From Cristatella mucedo (lineage: Eukaryota > Bryozoa > Phylactolaemata > Cristatellidae), in NCBI GenBank assembly GCA_009760855.2, contig WPIO01000105.1:476501-540500 (forward strand): a stretch of DNA of 64,000 bases, written 5' to 3'. This document shows positions 1-12,432 of the stretch, one piece after another. The notes under the pieces are model-generated. The model was not told the origin of the DNA. It searched no databases and saw nothing but the letters and a program-made list of their open reading frames with translations. Each line of letters opens with the position of its first letter. The first letter of the stretch is position 1. The translations under genes were made by a program, and so were the position numbers.

Positions 1-120
1 ACCGAAAGCCGTTTAGGCTGTGAGTGCGCTATACAAAACTCTCCTGCGTAACACCCACATGGTCTTTTTGACTTTGTGGAGTTACTGACAGAGATACATG
101 ACATGACATGACATGACATT
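1..120 (+). mobile_element. LINE family B, 3' end with pentanucleotide tail
   Basis: The sequence through position 90 matches the end of the longer family B copy at 11.5 kb (reverse strand there) and a fragment at 41.3 kb: GTGAGTGCGCTATACAAAAC, then CTTTGTGGAGTT. It ends in a (CATGA)n/(ACATT)n pentanucleotide tail at about 92-119. The 5' part lies outside the window. It abuts a LINE A fragment directly. Confidence 0.7.
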
Positions 121-1190
121 CATCCCAGCCTTCGAGCACCTCAAATTCTCTCAACTCACTAGCTGCATGCAATGATGACATCCGCACATGGATGGCAGCA
201 CATTTTCTAAAACTAAACGATGATAAAACTAACTTACTTGTTATGGGCAAACCCAGTGTGATTCACAGATTGGAAAGGCTGACGCTCAAAATTGGCTCTG
301 CCGGCATATCTCCAGTTGAATCAGCTCGAAATCTAGGTGTCATATTCCAAAGCGACCTCTCGTTAGACGACCATATCATCTCAACAGTCAAATCCGCCTA
401 TTTTCAGCTTCACAAAATTGCTAAAATTCGGGCTTTTTTAGATAAAGATACCACATCTAAGTTGGTCCATGCATTCGTGACATCCCGTTTCGACTTCTGC
501 AACTCACTGCTTACTGGCCTACCAGCATGTGCGATCAGGCGATTGCAGCTGGTGCAAAACTCTGCAGCTAGGCTTGTCTGTCGTGAGCGTCGCAGTTGCC
601 ACATTACTCCACTTCTCGCCGACCTGCACTGGCTACCAGTCAAGCAACGGATTGAATTCAAGGTTTTGTCGCTTACTTTTAGGTCCCTTCATTCTATGGC
701 TCCAGCCTATCTTTCAGATATACTACCCCATCAGGCCAAGCATCATACCACCCGCTTTTCCGAATCCAACAGTCTAGAAATACCTCGTATAAACCTCAAA
801 TTCTTTGGAGACCATGAATTTAGTTCGTATGCTCCCACAGCCTGGAACTCCCTCCCGACCTGCGTCAGAACATCCCCTGACCTGACCACATTTAAAAGGA
901 ACCTAAAATCACACCTATTTAGGACAGCATTTAGTGGGTCCCTGTGATTCGTCCTTGATGTGCTTATGCGTGCTGACACCGTGCACGCTGCCACTAAACA
1001 CATTTGCATGCTGACCCAGTGCATGTAACCCCTAACCATATTATTCATTTTGTTTGTTTTTAAGCATGATTTTACTTACCATTCAATTGCATTTCACTTT
1101 GCAGCAAATGTAAAGCGCCTAGAGAGAGATTAAGTTCTCCGAGGGCGCTTTATCAAGTGAATTATTATTATTATTATTATTATTATTATC
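121..1190 (+). mobile_element. LINE family A (CR1/L2-like), 5'-truncated 3' end
   Basis: The copy holds the C-terminal part of the reverse transcriptase ORF, a 3'UTR and the conserved end GTAAAGCGCCTAGAGAGAGA, then TTAAGTTCTC and GAGGGCGCTTTATCAAGTG, followed by (ATT)n at 1,160-1,189. The same 3' end recurs throughout the window on both strands. It is 5'-truncated just after the RT active-site region, a typical LINE insertion form. Confidence 0.85.
192..947 (+). pseudogene. LINE A reverse transcriptase, C-terminal fragment
   Basis: An uninterrupted 251-codon frame covers the thumb/C-terminal region of a CR1/L2-like reverse transcriptase: WMAAHFLKLNDDKTNLLVMG, then SDLSLDDHI, SRFDFCNSLLTGLP, HWLPVKQRI and a C-terminal LKSHLFRTAF. 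The palm with the catalytic aspartates is missing, so it cannot be active alone. Confidence 0.85.
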
Positions 1191-1527
1191 TAAAGTGAGT
1201 GCAACTGTGAGGATGCACAGTGCACTAGGCAAAAACCATCCGCTGCATAAAAATGTAGAATAACGTCGTGGCTACAACTCTTGAGTCAAGAATTTCCTTG
1301 CATGAGCCATGTATACCAGTGAAGACGACAACGGCACCGTCGGAAATAGCCTTGTGCCTGATTATCATCAGCAGCCAATGCATTTCCTGTTTAGTTTTCG
1401 TTGCAATGCATCTGCTGCTTTTGCACAAAAGATATGATGTCTTACAGCAGCAGGGCTGTCATCGATTCTCTACCGTCCTACTCTTCTGTTCCTGTTCTTC
1501 CCGTATAATCCCGAGGGCTCTTCAGGA

Positions 1528-2512
1528 AAAACTATCTAATTACGATAAAACGAATTTACTAGTTATGGTCAAACCAAGTAGGATTCAGAAAGTGATAAGT
1601 TTAACTATCAAAATCGGATGTGTCAGCATATCTCCTTGTTGCATCTGCACGAAATCTAGATGTCTTGTTCCAAAGTGATCTTTAACTAGACGACCACACC
1701 AGCTACAAAGTCAAGTTTGCTAACTTTCAGCTCCGTAACATTGCTAAAACTCGGGAAGGCTTGGACAGGGATACCGTGTCAAAATTGGTCTATGCATCTG
1801 AAACATTTGGTCTCGATTTCCGCAACTTACTGCTTGCTGGTGTCTACCGGCCTGTGCAATCAGGTGCTTGCAGTTGGTGCTAACCCTGCAGCTTGGCTTG
1901 TCTATCGTGAGCATCAGAGCTACCGCGTTACATTACTTCTTGCCAGCCTGCACTGGCTCCCAACCAAGCAGCGTATTGAATTTTAAGGTTCCGCCAGTCA
2001 CTTTTAGGTTCCTTCATTCTTTGGCTCCAGCCTACCCATCAGAAAGAAATACTTCCACACAAGACTAGGTCTCGTGTCACCAAGCTTTCGGAATCAAATC
2101 GTTTAGCTATACTCCGAAAGAGCCTGAAATCCATAGGAGATTGTGCCCTTAGTTTGTATGTTCCCTAAGCCCGCTCACTGCCCAATGAAGTCCCGAAACC
2201 CCAGACTTCACGACATTTGAAAAGAAGCTAAAGCACAACCACTTTTGACAGCATTGGTGGGTCCTTGTGATTTGTTCTTTATGTCCTTATGCTTTCTGAT
2301 GCCGCGCATGCTGCCACTAACGCTGTGAATGCTGCCACTAACCACATTTACATATTGATACTGATGATCACCCTAATCATGTTATCCTTGTTGACGTTGT
2401 GCATGTTACTACTAATCCTTTGACCATGCTTCCTTTAAGGCAAATGTAAAGTGCCTAGCGAGAAATTAAGTTCTCAGAGTGTTATGCAAATGCATTATTA
2501 TTATTATTATTA
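1528..2512 (+). mobile_element. LINE family A, old degraded copy
   Basis: This is a diverged duplicate of the preceding element. It shows recognisable pieces of the same C-terminal ORF broken by frameshifts, and ends in GTAAAGTGCCTAGCGAGAAA, TTAAGTTCTC and an (ATT)n tail at about 2,495-2,512. Divergence is much higher than in the neighbouring copy, so the two inserted at different times. Confidence 0.75.
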
Positions 2513-3617
2513 CAAATAATGATTTCTGTGGTTTTTTTGGGTGACCATAATAGCAGTTAGCAAGGGTTCGTACGACCCGATTAATCCTTGATCGCTTTCA
2601 TATCACTCTTGCAAGTAGCATTAGTAAAGTCACGCGTCATGTCTAGATCATTTGCCACAGCAACTTCGGGCTTCAGGTTTGGCAGCAGTCATCTTGTTTG
2701 CCGACTCGGTGTAATGCGATGCACGCATCCTCTACCAGTTCATGAATGTAATAGCTAGTGGCAAGGACAAGGTATTGGCAGTTAAAATTGCTTCGATTGT
2801 TCTTTTGAACGATTCGCGGTGCAGACAAATGTCACATTAGCCGTCATTTCGTCTGCACACCTTCCTGCTGCGTCAGAGCCACTTTGCGAACAATGCCCCC
2901 TAACCTTAACCCTTAACCTTAACCTCGCCCCTAACCCTACACGATTTGCAAGGCTCTGAATCGGCTACTTTCCACAATTTTCATAATTTTAATACTATTG
3001 GGTCCGTTCTCTGCATTTTTTTATATAACTCTGCTTGTATATTTTACTGCTAAATTCTATGCTTACAGTCGAGACAAAGAGAGGTATACTTGGGTCGATT
3101 TAGTCAGATCATAAAATCTTCAATATAAAAACCTGGCGACATTGAGGTGGCTCATGGAAAATCACTGGTTATCGGCTACCACATGCATCTGAACGGGAGT
3201 TAGTGTTAAACTACCATTTTATTTAAATGCGCAAACTCAAAATGCATCTATAACGTAGCCTAAGTAATGTCCTTTTCGGGAAATGCAACGGTACCGTCGA
3301 TGGTTACACCGACCAACCAAATGATCAGCTTCAAAAAGGATTTCGGAGCTTTGAAAAGAGAAGTGGCGTTGTAGTAACTAAAGCTGGAGCAGTGCTCTCA
3401 CAGGCAAGTATAGTGCTTCCTACAGTGACACCACCTGATAAGCTCCACTTATTGAATAGCCTCAGTGGCATTTCTGTGTGCATCCGTGGCCACTTCTAGG
3501 AAGTGGAGGTTGAGGAGAGTCAGAAGCAACTGAGGCGGTTTCGAGGAGCGACAGCAGCAAGGCGGGACAGCGGCGGCGGCATAGTGCACAGCAGCAGCAG
3601 CAAAGTCGCCCGCGAAC
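2513..3617. other. LATS intron (left of last exon); telomere-like array, otherwise nothing recognised
   Basis: AT-rich non-coding sequence downstream of the LATS donor at 3,617. Apart from the telomere-like C-rich repeats at 2,893-2,942 I see no gene, tail or terminal repeat. Confidence 0.6.
2893..2942 (-). repeat. Interstitial telomere-like repeat (TTAGGG/TTAAGG variants)
   Basis: About seven imperfect units of CCCTAA and CCTTAA type. On the minus strand they read as TTAGGG and TTAAGG variants, close to the animal telomere repeat. The array sits between inverted segments (TCAGAGCC at about 2,874 and GGCTCTGA at about 2,951). Confidence 0.6.
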
Positions 3618-4048
3618 CTTGTCCATCTCGGCCTCCAATTGGACGCGTCGCCTCAGGCGCTCTCGCTGCTGCTTCAGGATGTTCTCGACGTGCTGCTCCA
3701 TGTAGAACTTGAACGCCTGCGGCGAGTACTGCTGCACACACGAATCTCGTCGCTCAGCGTCCTTCTCCTCGGCCTCAGGCTTTCGCTCGGGGATTGGCGA
3801 CTCGCACCGCACCGTCGCCGCCGCACTGCAGAGGCCCGGCGTCGGCATGCCGCCACTGCCGACGCCGGGGCTTTCGTGCGACGGAGCTCCGTCAGCCTGC
3901 AAGGGCGCGCCGGTGCAGAGGTACGGCTTATCGAACGATCTCGTGCCATGGCCATCGGCCAGCCTGCGAACAAAGGACTGTCGGACTGGGCCGACTTCCC
4001 TTTCGCGACATGACAATCCGTCAGCCCACGAACGAAGGGCTAAGAATG
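3618..4048 (-). CDS. lats: LATS/Warts exon: PIPERK motif and MOB1-binding region start
   Basis: The most diagnostic exon. Its 3' part reads SPIPERK, then an acidic/basic linker, then QYSPQAFKFYMEQHVENILK and RRRVQLEAEMDK. This is the signature that precedes the kinase domain in LATS1/2 and Warts and forms the start of the N-terminal regulatory helices that bind MOB1. The donor AAG|GTTCGC follows K at 3,618 in phase 0, where the family continues with V-G-L and then the kinase. The 5' border is uncertain: GCCTCGTCAG before 4,048 gives phase 1 and fits the previous donor; CCCTTGCAG before 3,896 (phase 0) is an alternative. The kinase domain is not found in the remaining 3.6 kb, so it lies off the left edge. 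Confidence 0.9.
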
Positions 4049-6174
4049 CTGACGAGGCAAGCGAGAGAGCTAGCTCGGTCCGCGAGAATTGTCCTGTGTG
4101 AGGGTGTGAAAGGGTGTGCTTGTGGGAGCTGAACTCATGCATTCTATAGCTGACCAATGACCGTACATTCTTTTCCTGCACAAGTTAATACCATCTAAAA
4201 AGGTTTCATTCTCTTAGTGCGATGGATGAATATATTGCTATTGTTATCATTATCATTAGAATGATAAGGAAATCAGCCATCAGCTCACTTAATAGCAACG
4301 TTAAACAAGCTCGGGCGAAGGACTCTTACCCCAAAATTGCCAGGCTTCCAAGCCAGGTTACTCAAGGCTAGGCTTCCTAGTGCTGCCAGCTTCAATCATT
4401 TTTCTCAGCTAGCATGGCTAATAAGAGAGGTTTTAATAATTAAATCGGGTTTCCACAGACATACAAGTCCTTGATTCATCAAATAGCCAGATATGCACCG
4501 CCCCACAGCAAAACCACAACTCCTGGTCAATGCCTGTTTCCATTCCAAGCATTTTCGCGACCGTAATTTTAATAATTTCTTTTGTACAGCTCCAAACGAG
4601 AATTGAATCTCTATTTAGGTGGTTTAAAAATTATTGCAACAGAAATTTCAAGCAGAGTATCGTGCTAATCAAGCACCCAAGTATCATGCCTAGAAAAGCA
4701 AGCAACAGCACCCAAGTAGACATCCACAGCATCAGGTTAATAGTATCCCTGGTTAGTAACACGCACGGAATCAGGCACAGGCACAAGAACTCATAGCACG
4801 CAGAAAAAAGACGACTAAACTGGGGCGTTATATCAAAGCAGATTGTGTCCGTTGGTCATTATCAAGCCAGGACTAGTACCGATTTGTTCCCTGCCCTCGA
4901 GAATCAGATAGGAACTCTTTATCAGGACCCTCAAAACTTCCACAATTAACCTTCCTCAGAACCCTTTTCATGTATTCCAGATGGAAAAGTCCACAGAAGG
5001 CATTAAACTAAATATTTAAAGGAGATCATAGGATGCACCAGCGTTGCTTATCTAGTCAACCTTGCGATCAGTAGTTAGCTAAGCCAGATAATCGAATTCC
5101 AGATTTGCCCTTTCATTAAGCACAACGCTATGCCTCTATCCAAAGTCAAGCGCCCGGGAGGAAGCATGAATAGAGCTTTGGAGCTGCATTGCACCTTCCT
5201 CTATTAGATAAACAACATCAGAAGGCTGCCAAGGTTCAGACAGCTCTTGCTGCACTCGAAGCGATATAATGCCACAACTTGAAGCCTGGCTGGTGTCACA
5301 GCAGTGAAGGCGAGTTGAACTAGTCCTTTCCTGACATAGCTGGTGCCTGCTATATACCTTCTACATACTTTTTGTGACTCTGTTCCTGATTGGTCGGCTA
5401 CCTCCCAAGTCTCTAATCTACTGCCAAGAAGCAGACCACCAGGCTAATTCTTCGAACCAAACCCTCGAGGCTCGGACCCTTGACGTCAGCAGCCTGTCGC
5501 CACCCCTTACCAGTGAAAACTGATGAGGTGACCTCAGGATCTAGGGTGTCTCGAGTCCGAGCGTTCGCCGGCCTGTGTACACGCAGCTTAGGCCAGGGCG
5601 TGCGTGACTTCCATCTGCTGGGCCGAACGTATTGGTTATCGGATTTTTTCGTGGGCACACCAAATAGAAGCATCAGGCCAAGATAATCATTAAAAAGGCT
5701 CTCACTATGCACTTAGGCCCTCCCCAGCTTTGCTCAAATCATTTCACGAATCCAGAGGGCAACTAGACAAATGGTAATGATTTCCTTATTTGCTGGACAA
5801 GGATTAAGCAAGGATAGGGTCAAACCCTGACCAGGACGGCCAAACTAGGAGCACTGAGTGGGCATACTGCCCTGAACCCTGTTTTCTCTACTCCTTCCAC
5901 GGGTCCCCCTCAGCGAACCTATATGCAGGTTGATACTGCATAGCTTGCTAGGTACCTTTATGTGCCCTCTTTACCCTTAATTTTGAGACGTATATTCACC
6001 TCCCTTTCCCTTCCAGAGCCATGGATTGAAATTGCATAGGCACAACATTATGCATTTTGCTGCTAAGTGGAGTAGGAACTGCAGTATATACAAAAGAATG
6101 ATGCAGCTGCTGCATATACACATCAGGGTGTTAGCTAAAGTTGGACCTTCGTCGTGCTATGTGATATAATTTAC
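4049..6174. other. LATS intron between PPxY and MOB-binding exons, nothing further recognised
   Basis: 2.1 kb of AT-leaning non-coding sequence. Short open frames carry no family motif. No LINE A tail or SINE box pair is visible. Confidence 0.55.
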
Positions 6175-6768
6175 CCACCCTTGTAGACGTTCCATTGGAA
6201 TCTGTCGAGGTGAGATGACCGCTAGCTCGCCTCAGACCTGGATAAGGAGGCGGTGGCATAGTGAACACAGCTGACACAGCTATGCTCGGAGAAGACTCGC
6301 AGCTCCCACACCCGGACGTCACACTTGTCGCCGATGATGGTGACAGGTCAGATGAAACCAGGCCAATCCCTCGGGTGGCACCCGGCGACATAGATGCCGA
6401 TGACAAGGAAATGGGTGAGCTGCGTCCGCTATCTGGACTCCTGGGTGCCAAGTTCAAGCAAGGCCACGGTGGAGGAGTCTGCAGACTGCTTCGCCTAGAC
6501 GAGCCTGGTGTCGAGCTTTCGATCCAATGAGCAGAAGGAGACGCTGAAAGTTGTGGCAGCAGATCTGGTGGCGGTAAGCCGACGTGGATGTGTATCGCAG
6601 GCAGGATGGCAGTCTGCTGCTGCTCGGACGTAACCCGAGTAGCTGAGAAGTGTGATCGCACGGCAAGAGTCGTGGAACCTGAGTCAGTCGCCGTCTTCGA
6701 GCTGGCAGGCTGTGGCGAGGATAATGTAGCGGTCTGTAGCCCTCTAGTGGTGGCTTCGTACTGTGACT
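6175..6768 (-). CDS. lats: LATS/Warts exon with second PPxY motif
   Basis: Serine/proline-rich exon of about 198 codons in the LATS linker. Near its end it reads FTMPPPPYPGLRRASG, the PPPPYP type of WW-binding motif found upstream of the kinase in LATS1 and Warts. The rest is low-complexity S/T/P sequence, usual for this part of the family. Proposed acceptor: T-rich tract ending GATTAG before 6,768 (phase 1), which accepts the phase-1 end of the previous exon. Proposed donor: GG|GTAAAT after 6,175 (phase 1); an alternative AGG|GTGGGT after 6,179 would give phase 0. The next matching segment lies 2.1 kb further along the minus strand. No conserved fold is expected here, so the call rests on the motif, codon openness and position. 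Confidence 0.75.
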
Positions 6769-7369
6769 CTAATCAAAAATATAACGACGTTATAGAGTTA
6801 TGTCAATCGATCGGAATGATAGGGCAGCACAGATCCATGCAATGACTGCATGTTCGTAGACTTACCGAATGTAACAAGACAAACACATCAATGTCACGTC
6901 CTGAATTCTCATATACACAAACCGTTAGTGTCACTGCTATGATCAGAGCAAAGGTTAATAAATTGTTGAAGATAGTATTAAAAAAAGACAGCTCCGGAAA
7001 GGAGCTCTGACGGCACTTCTAAATGTTCTGGAAGAGAAGCTAGAGCACCTATCGGGCTGGCGAGGTGGCAGACTAAGTGCAGCAGCTGTACAACACTAGG
7101 CACTAGCGGCCATGTAGATTAAAAAACCCAGAGGGCAGCTGAAATTTCGCAGAGTGTTAGCATAGAAAAGAAGGGCCCCTTGAGTTCATACATCGGCATC
7201 AGAAAGCCATACTGCATTGGGGCAGCATGAACCAAGGTGCCATAAAAAATGTTCTGAACCCCACAGATTTACGACACGTCACTGGCCACTTATCTCATGG
7301 CAGCAGCTTCAACAGCTAGTCTTCCCGCATTGAAGAATTATCGAAGGATCATTAATGTAGTTAGTACAG
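6769..7369. other. LATS intron 2 start, nothing recognised
   Basis: Non-coding sequence directly upstream of the second PPxY exon on the minus strand. No repeat family recognised. Confidence 0.5.
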
Positions 7370-7556
7370 GTAAATAAATACAAATAAATATTATTCATTT
7401 GTTTAGTACTCTAAGAGAACTTAATCTCCATGCTTCTATTCAGGTACTTCACATATGCCGCTAGGCCCGAGCTTACGACCTTGGTAATCAAATACATTCA
7501 CTTTGACCTTGAACAAGGCGAGTGCCTTCAGTACTGGGCCAAACCACCGCGGCAGG
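7370..7556 (-). mobile_element. SINE family 1, degraded copy
   Basis: On the minus strand: a tRNA-like head GCGGTGGTTTGGCCC, a diverged body, then the LINE-A-like tail GTGAAGTACCTGAATAGAAG with TTAAGTTCTC and an A/T-rich end with AAAT units near 7,370-7,395. The head is damaged, so it is old. Confidence 0.6.
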
Positions 7557-8028
7557 TAGATCTGCATGCACCCACCAAATGTATTCTGAGACTATCTGGT
7601 CTCTGCGTCAACCATCATACATAGCAACAGACAGGAAGTTATCCTGAATCTGAAAACTAATAAGTGCAACTTTTGGCCCATCAAGGTGCTAGAGCCAAAT
7701 CCTGAAGCCTTTTTCATGTTAGGAGAAGTTTGCCAGCGAATTTAATCAGTTAACGTTTTCATAGGATTTTAATTGCTGGCTTGCAATACTATCTGTATTC
7801 CTTCTGATGAGATCGTGGCTTCAAAACATTTGTATCCGAATATTTATTTTTTGTTTCTATAGTCTTTGGGACTTTGTGATAAGCGCTTGCTTCTGTAACC
7901 TAAGGCATACTGTGGGGATCTGGTCAAGAATGTACTACTTCTATTGAACCCCATCTCTTTAAGTCACGTGCCTCATTAAATTTATGTTCATTCCATAAGC
8001 TGACAGATGCACGCTCAACGTAAATAAC

Positions 8029-8093
8029 TCTGTAATGTGCCTTGAAAGAAATTCAGTTCTCTGAGGGCACTATACATATGCATTATTATTACA
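8029..8093 (+). mobile_element. LINE A-type 3' end fragment
   Basis: Only the terminal portion is present: GTGCCTTGAAAGAAATTCAG, TTCTCTGAGGGCACTATAC and a short (ATT)n. Confidence 0.55.
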
Positions 8094-8689
8094 ATAAAAT
8101 AAACTCGTACGTGCTATCTGCTCTACAAAATCCAAACAGTTAGTGAATAGTAAATTTGGTCAAAGTGAAATAAGTCAAGAAGAGGCCTAGTAGTGAGAAA
8201 TCGAATGTTGTTTCGACGCGGTGTAGCTTAAAAAGTATATCTGCTGATGGTTCGCATTTCGACTGCTTAAATTGGCACAGCTTGTTGAAACAGGTTGCCT
8301 GTAATTATGGATATAATAGCACAGAGAACAGTTTAGCTAAGCGTATGAGTGGTCTGGTATTGAACTCATACACGAGTCTTCTAATTCATTATTCAGCTTT
8401 CATTCTGCCACTATCTTTGTATCTATCGTCATCTATTATCTGTCGTTTTCTAAATTGTGCCAACGTCGATCTAGTTCAATTGCTACTCGATTACAAAGTG
8501 AAGCTGAAGTCTGATGAGCTGCTTAGTGTACACAGCTCACGCAAGCAGGCTGCCACGTACTCTGACACTTTACTTGGCTGCGCTATGAGCTCGGCCCGTG
8601 CAAGTGATCCCTACGTCCAGACATGGCATGGGCAGTATGATTGATCGGCACTAATTTCAGCTGGAAAGGTCAAGTAGTTCACGTGTGAC

Positions 8690-8882
8690 GGTTAGCATAA
8701 TGAGAGTAATCCTTGCGACTGCTGGCATACTGCGGCTGAGGTGCAAATAAGCAAATAGGTCGAAGTGAGGTCTAGTTTTATTGATGATTAGCATAATGCG
8801 AGCAATCCTTTCGGCTTCTGGTATACTGCGGCTGAGGCGCCAGTAAGCAAACAGATCGAAGTGAGGTATAGTTTTATGGCAC
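8690..8882 (+). repeat. Two-copy tandem duplication, about 96 bp unit
   Basis: Two adjacent units, each starting GGTTAGCATAATG or GATTAGCATAATG and ending near GTGAGGTCTAGTTTTAT or GTGAGGTATAGTTTTAT. They are roughly four-fifths identical by eye. No coding potential. Confidence 0.75.
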
Positions 8883-9175
8883 TATCAGGTATGCAAATGG
8901 AACCAAATTGCATTTATATGGCCTTTTCCACAGCCGGCCAGAAAATAGACTACTGCTGGATTGTGAAGCACTACTAAATGGCTCACGTACTGCTATTTTG
9001 TTGCCTGCCTGCCGCACTACCGTTATAATACCGTTCATGCCAAAGGGCAGTTGCCTATTTATCGTGTTCGCCAGACAAACAGGGTCGGTCCCACGCTTCT
9101 CTATTCGCTGGATTACATATTTCATTTCTGTATTCGACGAAAAGTTCTCTTATCTCACATAAGCAACGTGCATAT

Positions 9176-9330
9176 TGCACACTAGATAAGTCGGTTGCTC
9201 TTCATAACATTTTCCCGAGGTCATAGGCTCGAATCCTGCGGTGGGCAATCCTTTATTGCCACTGCAAGCCATGGTGACAGCCTTTAAGGCTCTTCTGCTG
9301 TTTTCAAAAAAGAGGCTGTAAAAGCAGCTA
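9176..9330 (+). mobile_element. SINE family 2 copy
   Basis: The tRNA-like head has an A-box-like ACTAGATAAGTCGG and a B-box-like GGCTCGAATCCTG. The family-specific body CAATCCTTTATTGCCACTGC follows, and the copy ends in an A-rich AAAAAAGAGGCTG. The same layout appears at 51,988 and, inverted, at 57,097. Confidence 0.75.
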
Positions 9331-11469
9331 GTATTTATTTATTTATTTAAACTGGCTGTTGGACTAGCAATCAGACTAATGAAACGTTACAAAGTGCCCA
9401 TGTTTTCGGTGACTTCAATCACAAAGAATACCAATAGGCATGATGCTAATGAGGAAAAGTTGCCAAATTAAAACTGCAAAGTGACATACGTTCGCTTGCT
9501 AATGAAATTAGTTTGTAGAGGTATTGTTATTTTTGGTAACAACTTAATTTTACTATCTTTATTACTTCTCTAATTTGAGCAGACTGACCGTGACACTGAA
9601 TTCGCAGTTCTTTTCTTGTTTTTAAAATTGTACTTGACTACCTTCACGACATTTTTTTGCACAAATTGGATCTTGCAAATCAGACATCCATCTTCTCTTC
9701 TCAAAGAAATGTAGCACACGACGGATGAGACCGAGCATGATATGTTATGGTGGACCCATTCTGCAAGGTAGAATGGGTTAGCTATCTTGCGGTTGAACCT
9801 GTCTGGAATAAGATTACATAGGAGAGACGAGCACATGCTTTATTTAGACTAAAGAAAAACCCGTTTTAAATTACTTCATAGCTGCACACGATCATTTTCT
9901 GCCACAAACTGCTGCAAAATATATTGTAAAGTGGTGCAGTAATCTACCATGACTAGTGCGTACATAATAACAGGATTTGTATTTGCGGTCTAGACGCAAA
10001 ATGCACTTAGACTTAATTCCATACCAAATGACAGAAAGGGCTTGTAGCCACTTAAAATGCATAGGTAGCACGAAGCTTGCTACTGACAAGAGACTACTAA
10101 CGAAGCTTCGAGAAGGCTTAGCGAATTGAGGTCGCCTGCAAAGGGTCTAGATTCCAAATTATATAATGCAACTGCTTGCAGGGGGAACAAGAATCCAAAC
10201 ATGTTAGCAAAGTGACGTAAATGTGAGAGTTTTAGGGAAAAAAAGATGCACTATCCAAAGAAACACCGTGCAGATTGACAGGCTTTCAGATCACAAGTTC
10301 TGAGTTGGTATAAGGCTGAACGGTGCAAATGATGTTACTGCTTTCGCAGCAACTTCTACCCTCACAGAGTCCGTTAAGGGTACCAGATGACATCCTAAGA
10401 AAGTGGAACAGAAAAATCTCTTTGACTAAATACATACACGTCATATTGATTCAATTAAGAGTTTCAAAGCGTAGGCAATGTAGGCCCAAATAATGTAGGC
10501 AATAGCAGAGAAAGTTAGGCAATGAAAATAAGGAAATTAATGAAAAGCAGTCTTCGTCCAAACATATTTAAGGCTGGTTCTCCTGCTAAGGCCGAGATGT
10601 GAGTAAGCAAGGGCCCAGCGCCAAACCGAAGAGATACAAACCGTAGCTGTTGCACAGTTCCGAATGACTTTAGTGTCGTCTCACGACCTAGTGCAACAAG
10701 GCTATTAAAGTTATACTTCAAGGTCTACTCATACGTTAATAAGTGCAGGTCTGGAAAAGAATAGAATGGAGCAGAGTAAACATTATTTCCCAAAACGTAC
10801 TCGCATTTCCACGTTTTCTACTACCCTGATCGGGCTGCCTGCATTCTTATACCCTAAAATTTCCTGCATGTGCTGACTCAAGCTCCCACTTTCATTCAAG
10901 CTGCACGAACTTTGCAAAATGTACAAACAATTGTACGAATGTACAAACAGAGAATGATGTTGACTTGGGGTTGCAAGGTGACTTCGCTGGCATCTACTGG
11001 TAGGTGACAATTCAGCTTAAAGCAGTAAATGCGCAGATCCAGTGAAGCCTGAGCAATTGCGAAAACACCAGAGGAGATAAACGAGCTAAGCAGTTGTTTA
11101 CACGGACCTGCCTAAGAATGTGACAGAAGTATGTCGATGAGAAACAGATGCACAATCACCACAACCGAGGCTAACGTTTCCGTAACAGCCCAGCCAGGAC
11201 TAGTGTGCATAAGCCAGCCATCCACGACCAGGCGGCTGTAGCACGAGCAGCTCATCGTACCTCTGTGAGGCCCCAAATTTAACGAGGATTTAGGCATGCG
11301 CAAGTAAAGAAGGTCTTCTGTAACAATAACTGTGGTGTACCTCAGCAAAACTGCCGGATCTGATTCGGCTGAGCGCTTAGCACAGAGTCGGAGGACGTAC
11401 ATGCTCATTCAGTCAAAATGGCAGTACGGTTTACTGGCTGTGCTACAGTACGATGACTCACGGCTAGCT
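9331..11469. other. LATS intron 2, nothing recognised
   Basis: 2.1 kb AT-rich non-coding sequence without a gene, LINE tail or terminal inverted repeat that I can support. Confidence 0.5.
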
Positions 11470-12432
11470 ATGTAATGTAATGTAATGTATCTCTGTCTGC
11501 AACTCCACAAAGTCATAAAGACTATGTGGGAATGTTAGGCAGGAGAGTTTTGCATAGCACACTCACAGCTTATGCGGCTTTCGGTATGCATTCGGTAGCC
11601 AGCAGACTTCGTCTCACGCAACAAAGAGAAAGTGGGAAGCATAGCAGAGTCAGGAGAGCAGTTGAGGTAGTGAGCAGCATGGAAGTAGCAGCTCAGGACC
11701 GCTGAAAAGGATGAGCCATGGTCGGCAGCAGGAGAGTAGTTGTCGTTGCGTAAGAATTGGGTAAGCGAGTTCCACAGTCTAGGACCTGCAGAGCTAAAGC
11801 TTCTGTCGCCAACGGTCTTTAAGCGGAGGAATGAAACAACTAATTTATTGTCCAAACAGGACCCGAGGGTGCGAAGAGGCTGAAACTGGTGCAGCAGTTC
11901 AGCTAGGTACGAAGGAGCCAAGCCGTGGCGGGCCTTGTGGGTCAGCATGAGAACTTTGCTCTGTATTTGTTGATCAACCGGCATCCATCTTAGCTATTTT
12001 AGCAGAGGAGACACGTGGTCAAACCTCTGGGACTTGAAGACTAGCCTTGCAGCCATATTCATAGTCAGCTGCAGTGGCCTAGTTGCTTTCTTTGGTAGCC
12101 CAGCCAAAAGGGAATTACAATAACCAAGCCGAGACAGAACTAAGGAGCTAGTCAAATGTTTTGCAAGCTACTGTGGAATACAGCTCCTAATCTTGGATAG
12201 GGATCGTACGTGATGGCTGGCTGTAGAAGCAGTCTTGTGAAGCAGCTATCCATATTGCTTTTCCTGGCAATTAAGGCAAACATGTGGCTCATAGCTTAAG
12301 CAGAAATTAACCGAGCAAAGAATTCTGGAGGCCGATTCCTATGCGTCAGGCGCAGATAATTTGTTCAGCTTTGGACACCGCTTTCCAGGTTCCAGGCCGA
12401 CAAAGATCCAGTAGGTTCGGCTCACTATCAAA
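11470..12432 (-). mobile_element. LINE family B, longest copy in window
   Basis: The minus-strand element ends in an (ACATT)n tail at 11,471-11,490. Its frame at 11,984-11,535 reads LMLTHKARHGLAPSYLAELL, then FSSAGPRLWNSL, the C-terminal signature of CR1/L2-type reverse transcriptases and clearly different in sequence from family A. Upstream homology continues to about 12,432 but is broken by frameshifts. No catalytic palm is present. Confidence 0.75.

Noticed and set aside
1-3617. Search for the LATS kinase domain
   Set aside because: No frame carries the glycine loop, HRDIKPDN or DFG motifs; the space is filled by LINE A and B copies, so the kinase must lie outside the window.
3639-4132. 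Plus-strand frames over the LATS MOB-binding exon
   Set aside because: Shadows of a GC-rich minus-strand exon whose translation matches a known family.
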